A DNA stretch of 64,000 nt from Lachnospiraceae bacterium (GCA_014804655.1 JAAUZK010000019.1:68033-132032), one strand, 5' to 3'; shown: positions 34,721 to 44,211, counted from the first letter of the stretch. Made by a program: numbers and translations. Notes: a model not told the origin generated them from the letters alone.

Positions 34721-34940
34721 GAGACGGAGACCTTGGTTCTCTCACAACCGATAAAGGCCCTTCCGCAACATTTCTCTTTATAGGCACAATCGTATGACCG
34801 AAATAAAACATGAAGAGTGAAAAGCTGAAAAGCGTAAGAATCAGTTTTTACACACGGATTTGTGTCTGTGCACACCCGACACAAACTCATGCAATTGTAT
34901 GCCTTAAAAAATAAAAACGTGTGCAGAAAAGAGGAAGCGT

Positions 34941-35783
34941 ATGAACATAAGCGGAGTAAGCGGAGCCGGCATGCAGCCGAATATGTCAGGAATGGGAGCG
35001 GGAGCGGCGGATCAGATGGATCCGGTCAGCAAGGATCTGCGAAGGCAGATAGAGAATCTGCAGAAACAGATGCAGGAACTGTCCGCCAATCAGGAAATGC
35101 CGATGGAGACGAAGATGAAGAAGCGGCAGGAGATGCAGAAGCAGATCAGTGAGTTGGAAGTACAGCTCCGCCAGCGTCAGATGGAAGTCAAAAGGGAGGA
35201 AAACCAGAAGAAAAAGAACAATGGGTCTTCCTTCGATGATCTTCTGGGAACGAAACCGCAGGAGAAACAGGGAGGTAAGCAGAGCGTGGGAATGTCAGCA
35301 GGCAGTATGGAGGCGTTGATATCGGCGGATGTGTCCATGAAGCAGGCGGATGTGCACGGCAGTACGGCGACGAAGATGGAAAACAGAGCCGGTGTGATCG
35401 AGACGGAGATTATGCTGGATTCAGGCAGGGGCGGCAGCAGCAACATAGCGTTTAAGGAAGAAGAACTCGCCAAGACAAAGGCGATAGCGGATCAGGCGGT
35501 ATCTTCACAGATGCAGGCGCTGACGGATGCGAGCGAGGCTGCGCAGAGGGCCAACGAGGATGAAAATGACAACGACAGCATCAAGGACAGTGAGGAGAAA
35601 GAAACATCCGAAAAGGTACAGGATGAGACGACAGCCGCAAATACCGGGCTGGCGGAAAGCCGGAATTCCGAAGGAAGTGCAAAGGATAAAAATAAGGAAA
35701 GTACGGCCGAAAATACTTTTGACGTCGAGAGAATGGGCGTGGCATTCAGCCGCGGGTATCAGCCGGTGGATGTGAAACTGTGA
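34941..35783 (+). CDS. FlxA-like coiled-coil protein
   Basis: 280 residues. Residues about 30-95 form a coiled coil (LRRQIENLQKQMQELSANQ), matching the FlxA-like family; the C-terminal two-thirds is low-complexity, rich in Ala, Glu, Ser and Asp. FlxA in enterobacteria is a flagellar-class gene, but its job is unknown. AGAGGAAGCG precedes the ATG. The 220-base region before it holds no clear sigma-A or sigma-D promoter. Confidence 0.7.
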   Translation: MNISGVSGAGMQPNMSGMGAGAADQMDPVSKDLRRQIENLQKQMQELSANQEMPMETKMKKRQEMQKQISELEVQLRQRQMEVKREENQKKKNNGSSFDDLLGTKPQEKQGGKQSVGMSAGSMEALISADVSMKQADVHGSTATKMENRAGVIETEIMLDSGRGGSSNIAFKEEELAKTKAIADQAVSSQMQALTDASEAAQRANEDENDNDSIKDSEEKETSEKVQDETTAANTGLAESRNSEGSAKDKNKESTAENTFDVERMGVAFSRGYQPVDVKL

Positions 35784-35822
35784 TATAGCAGCAAGTTATA
35801 TAATTGAATAAGACGATATAGC

Positions 35823-35862
35823 AGAGGGAGCCGGATAGAATTGCGGTTCCCTCTTTTCGTTT
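35823..35862 (+). terminator. Intrinsic terminator after the FlxA-like gene
   Basis: AGAGGGAGCCG (35823-35833) pairs with CGGTTCCCTCT (35844-35854, one G-T), followed by TTTTCGTTTT. Confidence 0.8.
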
Positions 35863-35913
35863 TACGGGAAAGGGAATGTCACACAACAAAACAAATGTGT
35901 GCCCGTCAGATTG

Positions 35914-35929
35914 GGTTATGCATTTAACC
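35914..35929. promoter_or_regulatory. Palindrome upstream of the LacI gene, candidate operator
   Basis: GGTTA and TAACC flank a six-base centre (35914-35929), 115 bases before the lacI-type start and just upstream of a weak promoter (TTGCGC, TATAAG). Even-spaced palindromes of this size are typical LacI-family sites, so autoregulation is likely. Confidence 0.4.
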
Positions 35930-36043
35930 TATTGTATTTGCGCTATTTTCTGTTTACACTATAAGAAAGTCTGAGAGACGAGATCTGAGCAGATTTGATC
36001 TGATGTGGTAATGGAGGATAAAGAGAGTCGGAAGGATGATAAT

Positions 36044-37114
36044 ATGGAGCAGCGTGTCAGAATCGTAGACATTGCGGAGGAACTGGGCGTGAGTACAGCT
36101 ACGGTATCTAATGTGATACACGGCAAGACGAAGAAGATTTCGGACCGAACGGTGAAACGTGTGCAGGAGCTTCTGGAAGAGAGACAGTATATTCCCAGTA
36201 TGGCGGGGATTCTGCTCTCCCAGAATAATTCCAGAATCGTTGGCGTGGTGGTGAACGATCATATGAAGTATGAGGGAAAAGTGCTGGAGGATGCCTTTGT
36301 GTCGGCAGCGTTGAATGCGCTTCTGTTTGAGTTGGAGAAATCGGATTATTTTATGATGGTCAAGGCAACGGAGGACTGGAATGAGATCGTGCGCTTTGCT
36401 TCCATGTGGAATATGGACGGACTTGTGCTGCTGGGATTCTGCGAGAGCGATTACGAGAGACTTCGGGAGAAAATGCACATTCCTTTTGTTGTTTACGACG
36501 GATATTTCGAGAAGAATAACAGGATCTGTAATCTGATCATTGACAATTTTGATGGCGGGTGGCAGGTAGGGGACTATCTGCGTCGCATGGGACATCGCAG
36601 GATCTTGTGCGTCTCCGACAATAATATATGCGTGGATAAAGATCGGATGGACGGCTGCCTTGCGGGCATGCGGGCGGATCGGCGGATGGCAGAAATCAAG
36701 GCACGAAGCGGTGGGCAGACAGTCGGCCGTGAAGACAAGCAGGAATGTCAGGTTGATTGGCTTCAAATTCCAATGAGCCGACAGGAGCGCCTATGGTTTT
36801 ATGAGGAACATTTAACGTATATCAGGCAGTACACGGCGGTTTTTGCAGTGTCCGATGTCTATGCGGTGGAGCTGCTCTATTTTTTACAACAGAATCATAT
36901 CTCGGTTCCGGATGAGATATCCGTGGTCGGATTTGACAACACTGTCTTAAGCCGGAACTGTTATCCCGCCCTTACTACAGTGGGACAGGACGCCAAAGAG
37001 CGGGCGGTAGCGGCCGTGCAGGCGCTGAAGGAGCTGAGAAAGGGGAAATTGGAAGAACCGGTCCGAAATCTGCCGGTGAGACTGATCCTGAGGGGGAGCG
37101 TAAGAGCGGTATAG
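36044..37114 (+). CDS. LacI-family transcriptional regulator
   Basis: 356 residues from the ATG at 36044 (GGAAGGA upstream; earlier in-frame starts lack a site). The helix-turn-helix is VRIVDIAEELGVSTATVSNV, followed by the hinge and a periplasmic-binding-type sensor domain ending SVVGFDNTVLSRNCYPALTTV. The ligand is probably a sugar, but nothing in the neighbourhood tells which. It lies 116 bases upstream of a second protein with the same type of sensor domain, fused to GGDEF. Confidence 0.92.
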   Translation: MEQRVRIVDIAEELGVSTATVSNVIHGKTKKISDRTVKRVQELLEERQYIPSMAGILLSQNNSRIVGVVVNDHMKYEGKVLEDAFVSAALNALLFELEKSDYFMMVKATEDWNEIVRFASMWNMDGLVLLGFCESDYERLREKMHIPFVVYDGYFEKNNRICNLIIDNFDGGWQVGDYLRRMGHRRILCVSDNNICVDKDRMDGCLAGMRADRRMAEIKARSGGQTVGREDKQECQVDWLQIPMSRQERLWFYEEHLTYIRQYTAVFAVSDVYAVELLYFLQQNHISVPDEISVVGFDNTVLSRNCYPALTTVGQDAKERAVAAVQALKELRKGKLEEPVRNLPVRLILRGSVRAV

Positions 37115-37230
37115 TATGTGGGGCTTGTTCAATAATCCGGATCGTATGCGTTTACCTTTTTACTTTTTTGTAGTAAGATATATGTGTAAAATATATATAA
37201 TATAATCAGATTTCATTAAGTGGTGGATAT

Positions 37231-39528
37231 ATGAGAGACAAGACGAAAAGGGTAACGATCGGGCTTTTGGTAAGCGGTATCATGGACGATTATACGGAGT
37301 ACATATGTAAGGGCGTGAGGCGTGCCGCTATAGAAGAGAAGGCGGATGTGATCGTTTTCCCTGGAAAATATATTGACAGAGATCTTTCGGAGACCAAGGA
37401 ACTGCGCTATGAGTATCAGTATCATACGATTTTTGCCTATGCGAAGAACAGGCGGATCGATGCGCTTATCATTGCGGCGGACTGCATTGGCTGTTTTACA
37501 TCTCAGAAGAGAATTATGGAGATGCTGGAGGAATATCATGAGTTTCCTTGTATTTTAGTGGCATCTAAGAAGGAAGGCTATGCCGGTGTTGTTTTCGATA
37601 ATTATCAGGGAATCAAGGATGGTCTGGAATATTTGATTCACGGGTGCGGTTGTAAGAAGTTTGCGATGATCGGTGGCAGCGCAGAGAATATGGACGCGGC
37701 AGAGCGAAAGCAGGCGTTTGTCAGCGTGCTTGAAGCAAACGGGATTCCCGTCGAGGATAAAATGTTTGCGGAAGGAAACCTTACCAGAAGGAGCGGCAAT
37801 GTTTTTGCAACGATTCTGGATCGCAATCCGGACGTGGAGGCGGTATTCTGTGTCAACGATGATACGGCAATGGGATTGTATGATGAGCTCAGAAAAAGAG
37901 GAAAAAGAGCCGGAAGAGACATTGCCGTCTTGGGCTATGACGATACGGTGGAGTCCGCGCATGTGTCACCGCCCTTAGCGTCGGTGAGGGCCGATTCGGC
38001 ATGTCTAGGTGAGGAAGCGGTACATATGGCATGCGCAGCGGTAAGAGGAGAGCGGGTAGAGAGTAAGGTGCTGCCTACCAGATTTATCAAGCGTGAATCG
38101 ATCTCGGATAGCATGCGGCATGCCAATAAGGATGACTTCTATCGACTGGAAGACTTCGACTTGCATTTTGACGAGATCTTCCACCGGAGTATTAATGAAG
38201 AAAAGAAAGAACAGATGATTAAGATCCGGGTCGCTTATAAGAGGCTGATGATGGCTTTTGTCAGAAATGCCATGAAAGGTTTCAAAAATCCCAGGAGCGG
38301 TGAGGAGATAGCGCTTCGCGCAGACGAGTTTATCAATACAGGCGGTGTGAAATATGCGGATGTGGATATCCTGCTTTCCCATCTGGAGAGTGCCTATAAG
38401 GTGCTGCGCGGTATGCAGGTTAAGGACGAAGGCAGGACAGAGCTGCGGGATCTTTTCTTCGACCTATACCGTAAGACGGTGCGCGCCATGAATGTACTGG
38501 TGGGCGATATGGAGCAGGAAAAGATCAAAGAAAGCTACGATATGAAGGTTTTCGTTCAGGATATTCTGCAGTTTGAGAAAGGGAAGGATCAGAGTTACGG
38601 TGTGCTGTTGGAGCGGCTGGAATGGCTGGGGATCAGAAATGCGAAGCTGTACATGCTAAAACAGCCGGAGCTGCATCTGTTCAAAGAGGCATACTCCGTA
38701 CCGGAGGCGCTGTATCTGAAAGCGGAGCGCAGAGACGGTGTGGTAAGAACTGTTCCGGCAATGCAGCAGAAGATAGATTTCGATGATATTTACACAGACC
38801 GGGCAGGGCAGAGCAGTTACCGTGTTGTGTTGCCGCTCTTTTCGGACGAAACGATATACGGGATTCTGCTTTGCGATATGACGGATGCGCTTCACGACAA
38901 CGGTGAGTTGCTTGTGAATCAGATGAGTGCGGCGGTGAAGATGTTAAAGCTGTTGGAGGCAAACGAGATGATTCAGCAGCAGCTTGAGGATAATCTGGCA
39001 GCGCTTAAGGACTCTAATATCAAGCTGGATACGCTGTCCAAATCCGATGTGCTCACGGGGATCTATAACAGAAGAGGATTTTATGACGTGACACAGCAGA
39101 TGATCGATGAGTGTGGCGGGAAACAGCAGTCGGCTCTTGCTGTCTATGTGGATATGAATAACCTTAAGATCATCAATGACAGATACGGGCATGAGGAGGG
39201 AGATCATTCTCTGAAACTGATCGGAACCTTCCTGAAAGAAATGGTAGCCGAACAGGGAGTGGCGGGACGAATCGGCGGCGACGAGTACGCCTTTGCGATT
39301 GCCTATGACGGTAATGACGGCGGAGAGACCGTGTTGGAAAGTTTGTATCATAAATTTGAGGTATATAACGAAAACAGTGATAAGGACTACAATATCACCG
39401 TATCGGCCGGAGCCTGTGTTATACAGCCGGGTCAGCAGATCACGCTCAAGGAAGTGCTGCAGCAGGTGGATGAGCGCCTGTATCTGGTGAAACAGAAGCG
39501 TAAGAAGGATGTGGCGAAACACCACTGA
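37231..39528 (+). CDS. LacI-type sensor fused to a GGDEF diguanylate cyclase
   Basis: 765 residues. Residues 1-290 form a LacI-type periplasmic-binding fold without signal peptide or DNA-binding domain (start VTIGLLVSG; FCVNDDTAMGLYDEL; VLGYDDTVESAHVSPPLASV). A helical or GAF-like region follows (about 300-600), then a GGDEF domain with intact active site RIGGDEYAFA. The protein should make cyclic di-GMP in response to a cytoplasmic ligand. No EAL domain is attached. Confidence 0.9.
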   Translation: MRDKTKRVTIGLLVSGIMDDYTEYICKGVRRAAIEEKADVIVFPGKYIDRDLSETKELRYEYQYHTIFAYAKNRRIDALIIAADCIGCFTSQKRIMEMLEEYHEFPCILVASKKEGYAGVVFDNYQGIKDGLEYLIHGCGCKKFAMIGGSAENMDAAERKQAFVSVLEANGIPVEDKMFAEGNLTRRSGNVFATILDRNPDVEAVFCVNDDTAMGLYDELRKRGKRAGRDIAVLGYDDTVESAHVSPPLASVRADSACLGEEAVHMACAAVRGERVESKVLPTRFIKRESISDSMRHANKDDFYRLEDFDLHFDEIFHRSINEEKKEQMIKIRVAYKRLMMAFVRNAMKGFKNPRSGEEIALRADEFINTGGVKYADVDILLSHLESAYKVLRGMQVKDEGRTELRDLFFDLYRKTVRAMNVLVGDMEQEKIKESYDMKVFVQDILQFEKGKDQSYGVLLERLEWLGIRNAKLYMLKQPELHLFKEAYSVPEALYLKAERRDGVVRTVPAMQQKIDFDDIYTDRAGQSSYRVVLPLFSDETIYGILLCDMTDALHDNGELLVNQMSAAVKMLKLLEANEMIQQQLEDNLAALKDSNIKLDTLSKSDVLTGIYNRRGFYDVTQQMIDECGGKQQSALAVYVDMNNLKIINDRYGHEEGDHSLKLIGTFLKEMVAEQGVAGRIGGDEYAFAIAYDGNDGGETVLESLYHKFEVYNENSDKDYNITVSAGACVIQPGQQITLKEVLQQVDERLYLVKQKRKKDVAKHH

Positions 39529-39541
39529 AGCGGTGGAGGAT

Positions 39542-40381
39542 ATGAAGAGGATCGTATTTACCAATGCAGGGCTGAAGAATATAGCGTATCTGACGATGTT
39601 CATTGATCATTTTTTCGCAGTTGTTATCATGGAGATGATCAGACGGCAGTCCGCGGCAGGGTATGAGACGGATCTGCTCCGCCAGATCTATTCGGCGGGA
39701 AGGGCAGTGGGCAGGATCTCCTTTGTGCTGTTTGCTTATCTGGCCGTGGAAGGATTTCTGTACACGAGAAGCAGGCGGGCTTATCTGTTGCGGCTTGGTA
39801 TCTTCGCGCTGGTGTCGGAGGTGCCTTTCGATCTTGCCTTTTCGGGAGAGATTGTGGACCGTGGAAGCCAGAATGTGTTCTTTACCCTGTTTCTGGGTGT
39901 GCTGACTCTGACCGTGTGGGAGTGGGCCGGAAACAATGCCCGACAGGTACAGGGGTGCCACCCGGACAGACGGGACCGGTGTTGGTGGGTTTGCGTGATT
40001 GCATTTCGTGTGGTGCAGTTTGGCACAGTGGTTTGTTGCTGTGTGATGGCGTATGTATTGCATACGGATTATAAATATATGGGTGTGCTTCTGATCTTTA
40101 CCTTCTATCTCATGCATGACGGGAAACTGATTCCGAAGATTGCGCTGGCAGGCTGCGTGATGCTGTTTGGCATATGGAGCGTCAACTGTCTGAGGTATAA
40201 CGGGCTGTATACAAAAGCTTATCTGTTCCGGTTTTCCATGCGGGAGCTGTATGGGCTGGCCGCATTCGTTCCGATTATGCTCTATGACGGGAGCAAAGGG
40301 CGGCAGCTTCCGAAGGCAGTCTGTTACGGCTTCTATCCGGTGCATTTGCTGGCTTTACACTGGGTGGTGACGGTTATATGA
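39542..40381 (+). CDS. TraX-family membrane protein
   Basis: 279 residues from the ATG at 39542 (GGAGG upstream). Start KRIVFTNAGLKNIAYLTMFIDHF and YTRSRRAYLLRLGIFALVSEVPFDL are TraX-family marks, with about seven membrane spans. TraX acetylates the F-pilin N-terminus; chromosomal relatives in Firmicutes are membrane acyltransferase-like proteins of unknown substrate. The gene overlaps the next one (ATGA). Confidence 0.85.
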   Translation: MKRIVFTNAGLKNIAYLTMFIDHFFAVVIMEMIRRQSAAGYETDLLRQIYSAGRAVGRISFVLFAYLAVEGFLYTRSRRAYLLRLGIFALVSEVPFDLAFSGEIVDRGSQNVFFTLFLGVLTLTVWEWAGNNARQVQGCHPDRRDRCWWVCVIAFRVVQFGTVVCCCVMAYVLHTDYKYMGVLLIFTFYLMHDGKLIPKIALAGCVMLFGIWSVNCLRYNGLYTKAYLFRFSMRELYGLAAFVPIMLYDGSKGRQLPKAVCYGFYPVHLLALHWVVTVI

Positions 40382-40839
40382 AAAAATATATGAGAACGGT
40401 CTGTGGACGAATTACAGCGGATGTAAAGCAATACGGCATGACAGGCGCGGCGCTGCTTCTGTATACCGTTGTTGTTAATTTGGTCTTTCACGCATTCTGT
40501 CCCTTGGTGATCTTCTGCGGACTGCCCTGCCCGGGTTGTGGGGTTACCAGAGCAACAGTGTGCTTCCTGGCGGGCAGATGGCAGCAGGCGTGGCAGCTTA
40601 ATCCGGTGATTTTTCCCATCATGATAACAGCAGCTTATTTTGCGTGGAACCGCTATTTGCGAGGACGGAAGGCCAAAGGGATAAAGGGGTGTCTCGTGCT
40701 GATCGCAGTGCTTTTGGTCATAGTCTATCTGGTGCGGATGAGTATGTACTTTCCGGACAGAGAGCCCTATGTCTATAAGGAAGATAATGTGATGATGCAC
40801 TTTTATACTATGATTCGGATTATAAAGAGCGCTCTATGA
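40378..40839 (+). CDS. DUF2752 membrane protein
   Basis: 153 residues. The family motif CGLPCPGCGVTRA with three closely spaced cysteines lies at the start of a membrane segment (about 45-60); three or four spans in all. The function is unknown. It overlaps the TraX-like gene by 4 bases, so the pair is made together. Confidence 0.88.
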   Translation: MKKYMRTVCGRITADVKQYGMTGAALLLYTVVVNLVFHAFCPLVIFCGLPCPGCGVTRATVCFLAGRWQQAWQLNPVIFPIMITAAYFAWNRYLRGRKAKGIKGCLVLIAVLLVIVYLVRMSMYFPDREPYVYKEDNVMMHFYTMIRIIKSAL

Positions 40840-40873
40840 TTTAAAAGTATAACGAAAGAAAACGGAGGATATT

Positions 40874-41515
40874 ATGGAAGAGAACAGCATGAACCGGAAT
40901 TACGGAGAGGACAACAGTCAGACGAATTATAATCAGTCTGACAGCGGTGCGCAATACAGTAGCAGTCAGCCGGATAACGGCTATCAAAATGAAAGCTATC
41001 AAACTAGCGGCGATCAGAACAGCGGCTATCAGGCCGATGGTTACCAGAATAATGGTTTTCAGAATAGCGGTTACCAAAATGATGGCTATCAGAATAACGG
41101 TTACAAGAGCGGCGGTCAAACTGATAGTTACCAGAATAACAGCTATCAAAACAGCAGCTATCAGAATAATGCATATCAAAACGATGGTTACCAAAATAAC
41201 GGTTATGCAAACGGCGGCTACCCAGGTGGCGGCTATCCGAACGCTTATCAGCCTTACAACAATGTACCGCCCTACGGGAATGATCAGCTCGAGCTGGAAG
41301 AGCCTGTCAAAGTCAGCGAATGGGTTCTGGCACTGGTGTTGATGATGATTCCCTGTGTCAATATTATTATGATGTTTGTTTGGGCGTTCAGCAGCACCGA
41401 GAAGAAGAGCAAATCTAATTTCTTCAAGGCGTATCTGATCTTCTTCGCGATTGCGATGGGGCTTGTCGTACTGATGTGGCTCGGCATTCTGCTGTTTGCA
41501 ATTGCATTAAGTTAA
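40874..41515 (+). CDS. Membrane protein with a long YQN-repeat tail
   Basis: 213 residues. Residues about 20-135 are a degenerate repeat of (G/S)YQN(N/D/S), containing almost only Tyr, Gln, Asn, Gly, Ser and Asp, like prion-like sequences. Residues about 140-213 form two membrane spans with a basic loop (STEKKSKSNF). ACGGAGGAT precedes the ATG. A similar two-span module with a disordered N-terminus is seen in other Firmicutes, but the function is not known. The end overlaps the convergent methyltransferase by 4 bases. Confidence 0.8.
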   Translation: MEENSMNRNYGEDNSQTNYNQSDSGAQYSSSQPDNGYQNESYQTSGDQNSGYQADGYQNNGFQNSGYQNDGYQNNGYKSGGQTDSYQNNSYQNSSYQNNAYQNDGYQNNGYANGGYPGGGYPNAYQPYNNVPPYGNDQLELEEPVKVSEWVLALVLMMIPCVNIIMMFVWAFSSTEKKSKSNFFKAYLIFFAIAMGLVVLMWLGILLFAIALS

Positions 41516-42375
41516 ACAGCGCTCCAACGTCCTGACGCGCCGCAGGGCAGAATAAGACCGCTTGCGGTGACCGGCAGACCGATCTCGGAGGATTCCGTGC
41601 TGCCGCCGAAGACAGGTGTGAGAACTGACCGGATCATATAAGTCAGCACGGCGGGCTGTAAACCGGTGGTATATGAATTCACCAGATAAAACAGGGCATC
41701 TTTTGACAGAATCTGCGTGGTAAGGCGGATGAAAGGGAAGATGCTCTCTTCTATTTTCCAGATTTCACCCTTGGGACCTCTTCCGTAAGAAGGCGGATCC
41801 ATGATAATGGCATCGTAAGTATTGCCCCGTCTGATCTCGCGCTCTACGAATTTCACGCAGTCGTCTACCAGCCAGCGGATCGGAGCATCGGCAAGACCGG
41901 ATGCTGCGGCGTTCTCCTTCGCCCATAAGACCATGCCTTTGGAGGCATCTACATGAGTGACGGATGCTCCGGCCTTAGCGGCGGCAAGAGTAGCGCCTCC
42001 GGTGTATGCGAACAGGTTCAAGACTTTCACCGGTCTGCCGGCCCTCTTTATAATAGAAGAAAACCAATCCCAGTTGACAGCCTGTTCGGGAAAAAGCCCC
42101 GTGTGTTTAAAGCTGAAAGGCTTCAGCCGGAAAGTGAGATCCCTGTAATGTATGCTCCATTCCTGCGGCAGATCAAAGAACTCCCATTCGCCGCCGCCCT
42201 TGGAACTTCGGTGGTAGTGCCCGTTCATATGCCTCCAGCGCTTGTCCACACGCTCCGTATCCCATATGACCTGAGGGTCGGGACGCACGAGAATATAATC
42301 TCCCCAGCGTTCCAGCTTCTCTCCGTTTGAGGTGTCTATCACTTCATAGTCTTTCCAGTCGCCTGCGATCCACAT
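41512..42375 (-). CDS. Class I SAM-dependent methyltransferase (RlmI/RlmK-like)
   Basis: 287 residues. The N-terminal about 100 residues form an RNA-methyltransferase-like strand domain (YILVRPDPQVIWD). Motif I is VLNLFAYTGGATLAAA, followed by THVDASKG, and motif IV is IIMDPPSYGRGPKGE. This is the pattern of 23S rRNA m5C or m2G methyltransferases of the RlmI/RlmK type, so rRNA is the likely substrate (inference). Confidence 0.88.
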   Translation of the reverse strand: MWIAGDWKDYEVIDTSNGEKLERWGDYILVRPDPQVIWDTERVDKRWRHMNGHYHRSSKGGGEWEFFDLPQEWSIHYRDLTFRLKPFSFKHTGLFPEQAVNWDWFSSIIKRAGRPVKVLNLFAYTGGATLAAAKAGASVTHVDASKGMVLWAKENAAASGLADAPIRWLVDDCVKFVEREIRRGNTYDAIIMDPPSYGRGPKGEIWKIEESIFPFIRLTTQILSKDALFYLVNSYTTGLQPAVLTYMIRSVLTPVFGGSTESSEIGLPVTASGLILPCGASGRWSAV

Positions 42376-42554
42376 TTTGTATATCCTTTCTCTTCCTTAT
42401 ATATAATCATAATGAATTAAGGATAGCATATTTTATCTGCGAAATCCACAGGACTTTTACAGGCCGGGTCGTGAATAAGCTTTACACTTTCCCGGCAATC
42501 TATTATAATAAAAGTGTAACAGTCAATGCAGGCGGAAAGAAGGCGGGTGATCGT

Positions 42555-42740
42555 ATGACTGAAAAAGAAATGCTGAAGGTTTCTGTTGAGGAATTCTCAC
42601 GGGTTCAGAAATACATGCTTTTAATTCAGGATAAGGATTCGGCTGCATATAAAGAGATCAGGGATCGATATATCGAATTAAAAGTTATACTGGTAGCTTC
42701 GGGTATTAATCTTACGGAATTGGATAAGATAAAAGAATAG
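42555..42740 (+). CDS. Small conserved-looking hypothetical protein
   Basis: 61 residues from the ATG at 42555 (AAGGCGGG upstream). The sequence is amphipathic helical and acidic (MTEKEMLKVSVEEFSRVQKY, then a helix ending in ELDKIKE), without membrane span or known motif. It is followed by a strong terminator and the S10 leader, so it is not part of the ribosomal operon. Confidence 0.55.
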   Translation: MTEKEMLKVSVEEFSRVQKYMLLIQDKDSAAYKEIRDRYIELKVILVASGINLTELDKIKE

Positions 42741-42757
42741 TTGTTTCAGACTGATCA

Positions 42758-42795
42758 AGGGCATAAATCCTGCGGCCAATAGGGATTTATGCCCT
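42758..42795 (+). terminator. Terminator before the S10 operon
   Basis: AGGGCATAAATCC (42758-42770) and GGATTTATGCCCT (42783-42795) form a perfect 13-bp hairpin, followed by ATATTCTTTC. Confidence 0.8.
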
Positions 42796-42842
42796 ATATT
42801 CTTTCATACACCTCTTTTTTTCATATTTTCTGAAAAAAATAC

Positions 42843-42871
42843 TTGCATCCTAAAAAAACATCATGTATACT
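42843..42871 (+). promoter_or_regulatory. S10 operon promoter
   Basis: TTGCAT (42843-42848), a 17-base spacer and TATACT (42866-42871), with an A-rich run in the spacer. Transcription would start near 42878, giving a leader of about 235 bases. Confidence 0.75.
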
Positions 42872-42877
42872 AGTCAT

Positions 42878-43112
42878 TGCTGTGGCATGATAGCTATGAA
42901 GCGTGAGGTTGCTGCCCTATGTGGCAGGTTTTCCGTGGAGCGAATGTCAAGTTAGGAAACTGACGACAAGTCACTGTACAGGCAAAAATGTCCGGTATAA
43001 CCGGAAACAACGTGGTTAGTGCCTTTTTAATATAGGACACACACGGGAGAGTGTACAGTCACCGCTTGTCGTACTTAAGAAGTAAAAGTGCGAAAAGGAG
43101 GCGACTTTTTTT
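42878..43112 (+). promoter_or_regulatory. Structured leader of the S10 operon
   Basis: The leader contains a CTGCC/GGCAG hairpin (42912-42927 region), a long-range helix ACGACAAG (42963-42970)/CTTGTCGT (43065-43072) continued by CTGTAC (42974-42979)/GTACAG (43053-43058), and inside it AGGCA (42980-42984)/TGCCT (43020-43024) followed by TTTTT, enclosing TCCGG/CCGGA. The last resembles an attenuator. S10 operons in other bacteria are regulated by r-protein L4 binding to the leader; a similar role here is inference. Confidence 0.65.
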
Positions 43113-43430
43113 ATGGCAAGTCAAGTAATGAGAATTACATTAAAGGCTTATGATCATCAGTTAGTTGATGCATCTGCAAAAAAAATCATCGAAACAGTGA
43201 AGAAGAATGGATCTCAGGTGAGCGGACCCGTACCGCTTCCTACCAAGAAGGAAGTTGTTACAATCCTCAGAGCGGTTCACAAGTATAAGGACTCCAGAGA
43301 GCAGTTCGAACAGAGAACCCATAAGAGACTCATCGACATCATCACACCGACACCTAAGACGGTGGATGCGCTGCAGAGATTAGAGATGCCTGCAGGTGTG
43401 TATATCGACATCAAGATGAAAAACAAATAA
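43113..43430 (+). CDS. rpsJ: 30S ribosomal protein S10 (NusE)
   Basis: 105 residues, the usual length. The start [15 protein letters not shown] and the loop GPVPLPTKK are diagnostic. S10 is part of the 30S head and, as NusE, binds NusB in antitermination. It is the first gene of the cluster; AAAAGGAGG is 11 bases before the ATG, separated by a T-run. Confidence 0.98.
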   Translation: MASQVMRITLKAYDHQLVDASAKKIIETVKKNGSQVSGPVPLPTKKEVVTILRAVHKYKDSREQFEQRTHKRLIDIITPTPKTVDALQRLEMPAGVYIDIKMKNK

Positions 43431-43489
43431 GACCCCTACTAGGACGACCCCCATGGGGTCCGCTGTAGAACAACAGGAGGTAAGAAGGA

Positions 43490-44176
43490 ATGAAGAAAGC
43501 TATTTTAGCAACAAAAGTCGGAATGACTCAAATCTTCAGCGAAGACGGAACATTAACACCTGTTACCGTACTTCAGGCAGGACCTTGCGCAGTAACACAG
43601 ATCAAAACAAAAGAGAATGACGGTTACAGTGCAGTACAGGTTGGTTTTGTAGATAAGAAAGACAGAATTGTCAACAAGGACAAAGGTGGTAAGAAAGAAG
43701 TAATCCACAGACACGGTGTCAATAAGGCACAGAAAGGTCACTTTGATAAGGCGGGCGTATCGAGCAAAAGATTTGTAAGAGAGCTTAAGCTTGAGAATGC
43801 GGAAGAGTACACACTCGGAAGCGAGATCAAAGCAGATATCTTTGAAGTGGGTGATCATATCGACGCAACTGCGATCTCTAAAGGTAAGGGATTCCAGGGC
43901 GCGATCAAGAGACATGGTCAGCACAGAGGACCTATGACTCACGGTTCCAAATTCCATCGCCATCAGGGTTCCAATGGTGCATGTTCCTCACCGAGTAAGG
44001 TGTTCAAAGGAAAAGGCATGCCGGGACACATGGGCTGTGTAAGGGTGACGGTTCAGAATCTTACGATCGTAAGGGTTGACGCAGATAAGAATCTTATTCT
44101 TGTTAAGGGCGCTGTACCCGGACCGAGAAAAGCCTTGGTAACCATTAAAGAGACAACTAAGGTGGATGTGAAATAG
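43490..44176 (+). CDS. rplC: 50S ribosomal protein L3
   Basis: 228 residues, slightly longer than the E. coli form (209), with the extra residues in the central loop. [12 protein letters not shown] and [20 protein letters not shown], whose Gln is methylated in some bacteria, are conserved. It starts 50S assembly near the peptidyl-transferase centre. The 59-base gap after rpsJ contains a small GACCCC/GGGGTC hairpin. Confidence 0.98.
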   Translation: MKKAILATKVGMTQIFSEDGTLTPVTVLQAGPCAVTQIKTKENDGYSAVQVGFVDKKDRIVNKDKGGKKEVIHRHGVNKAQKGHFDKAGVSSKRFVRELKLENAEEYTLGSEIKADIFEVGDHIDATAISKGKGFQGAIKRHGQHRGPMTHGSKFHRHQGSNGACSSPSKVFKGKGMPGHMGCVRVTVQNLTIVRVDADKNLILVKGAVPGPRKALVTIKETTKVDVK

Positions 44177-44211
44177 TGACCTGAGTCACAGATGAAAGGA
44201 GGACCATTCAG

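Noticed and set aside
39446-40345. A 299-codon minus-strand frame opposite the TraX-like gene
   Set aside because: The plus-strand frame has clear TraX family blocks and a good ribosome binding site; the antisense does not.
40940-41230. A CRISPR array or minisatellite
   Set aside because: The repetition is at the protein level (YQN units) with degenerate codons, and has no spacer structure.
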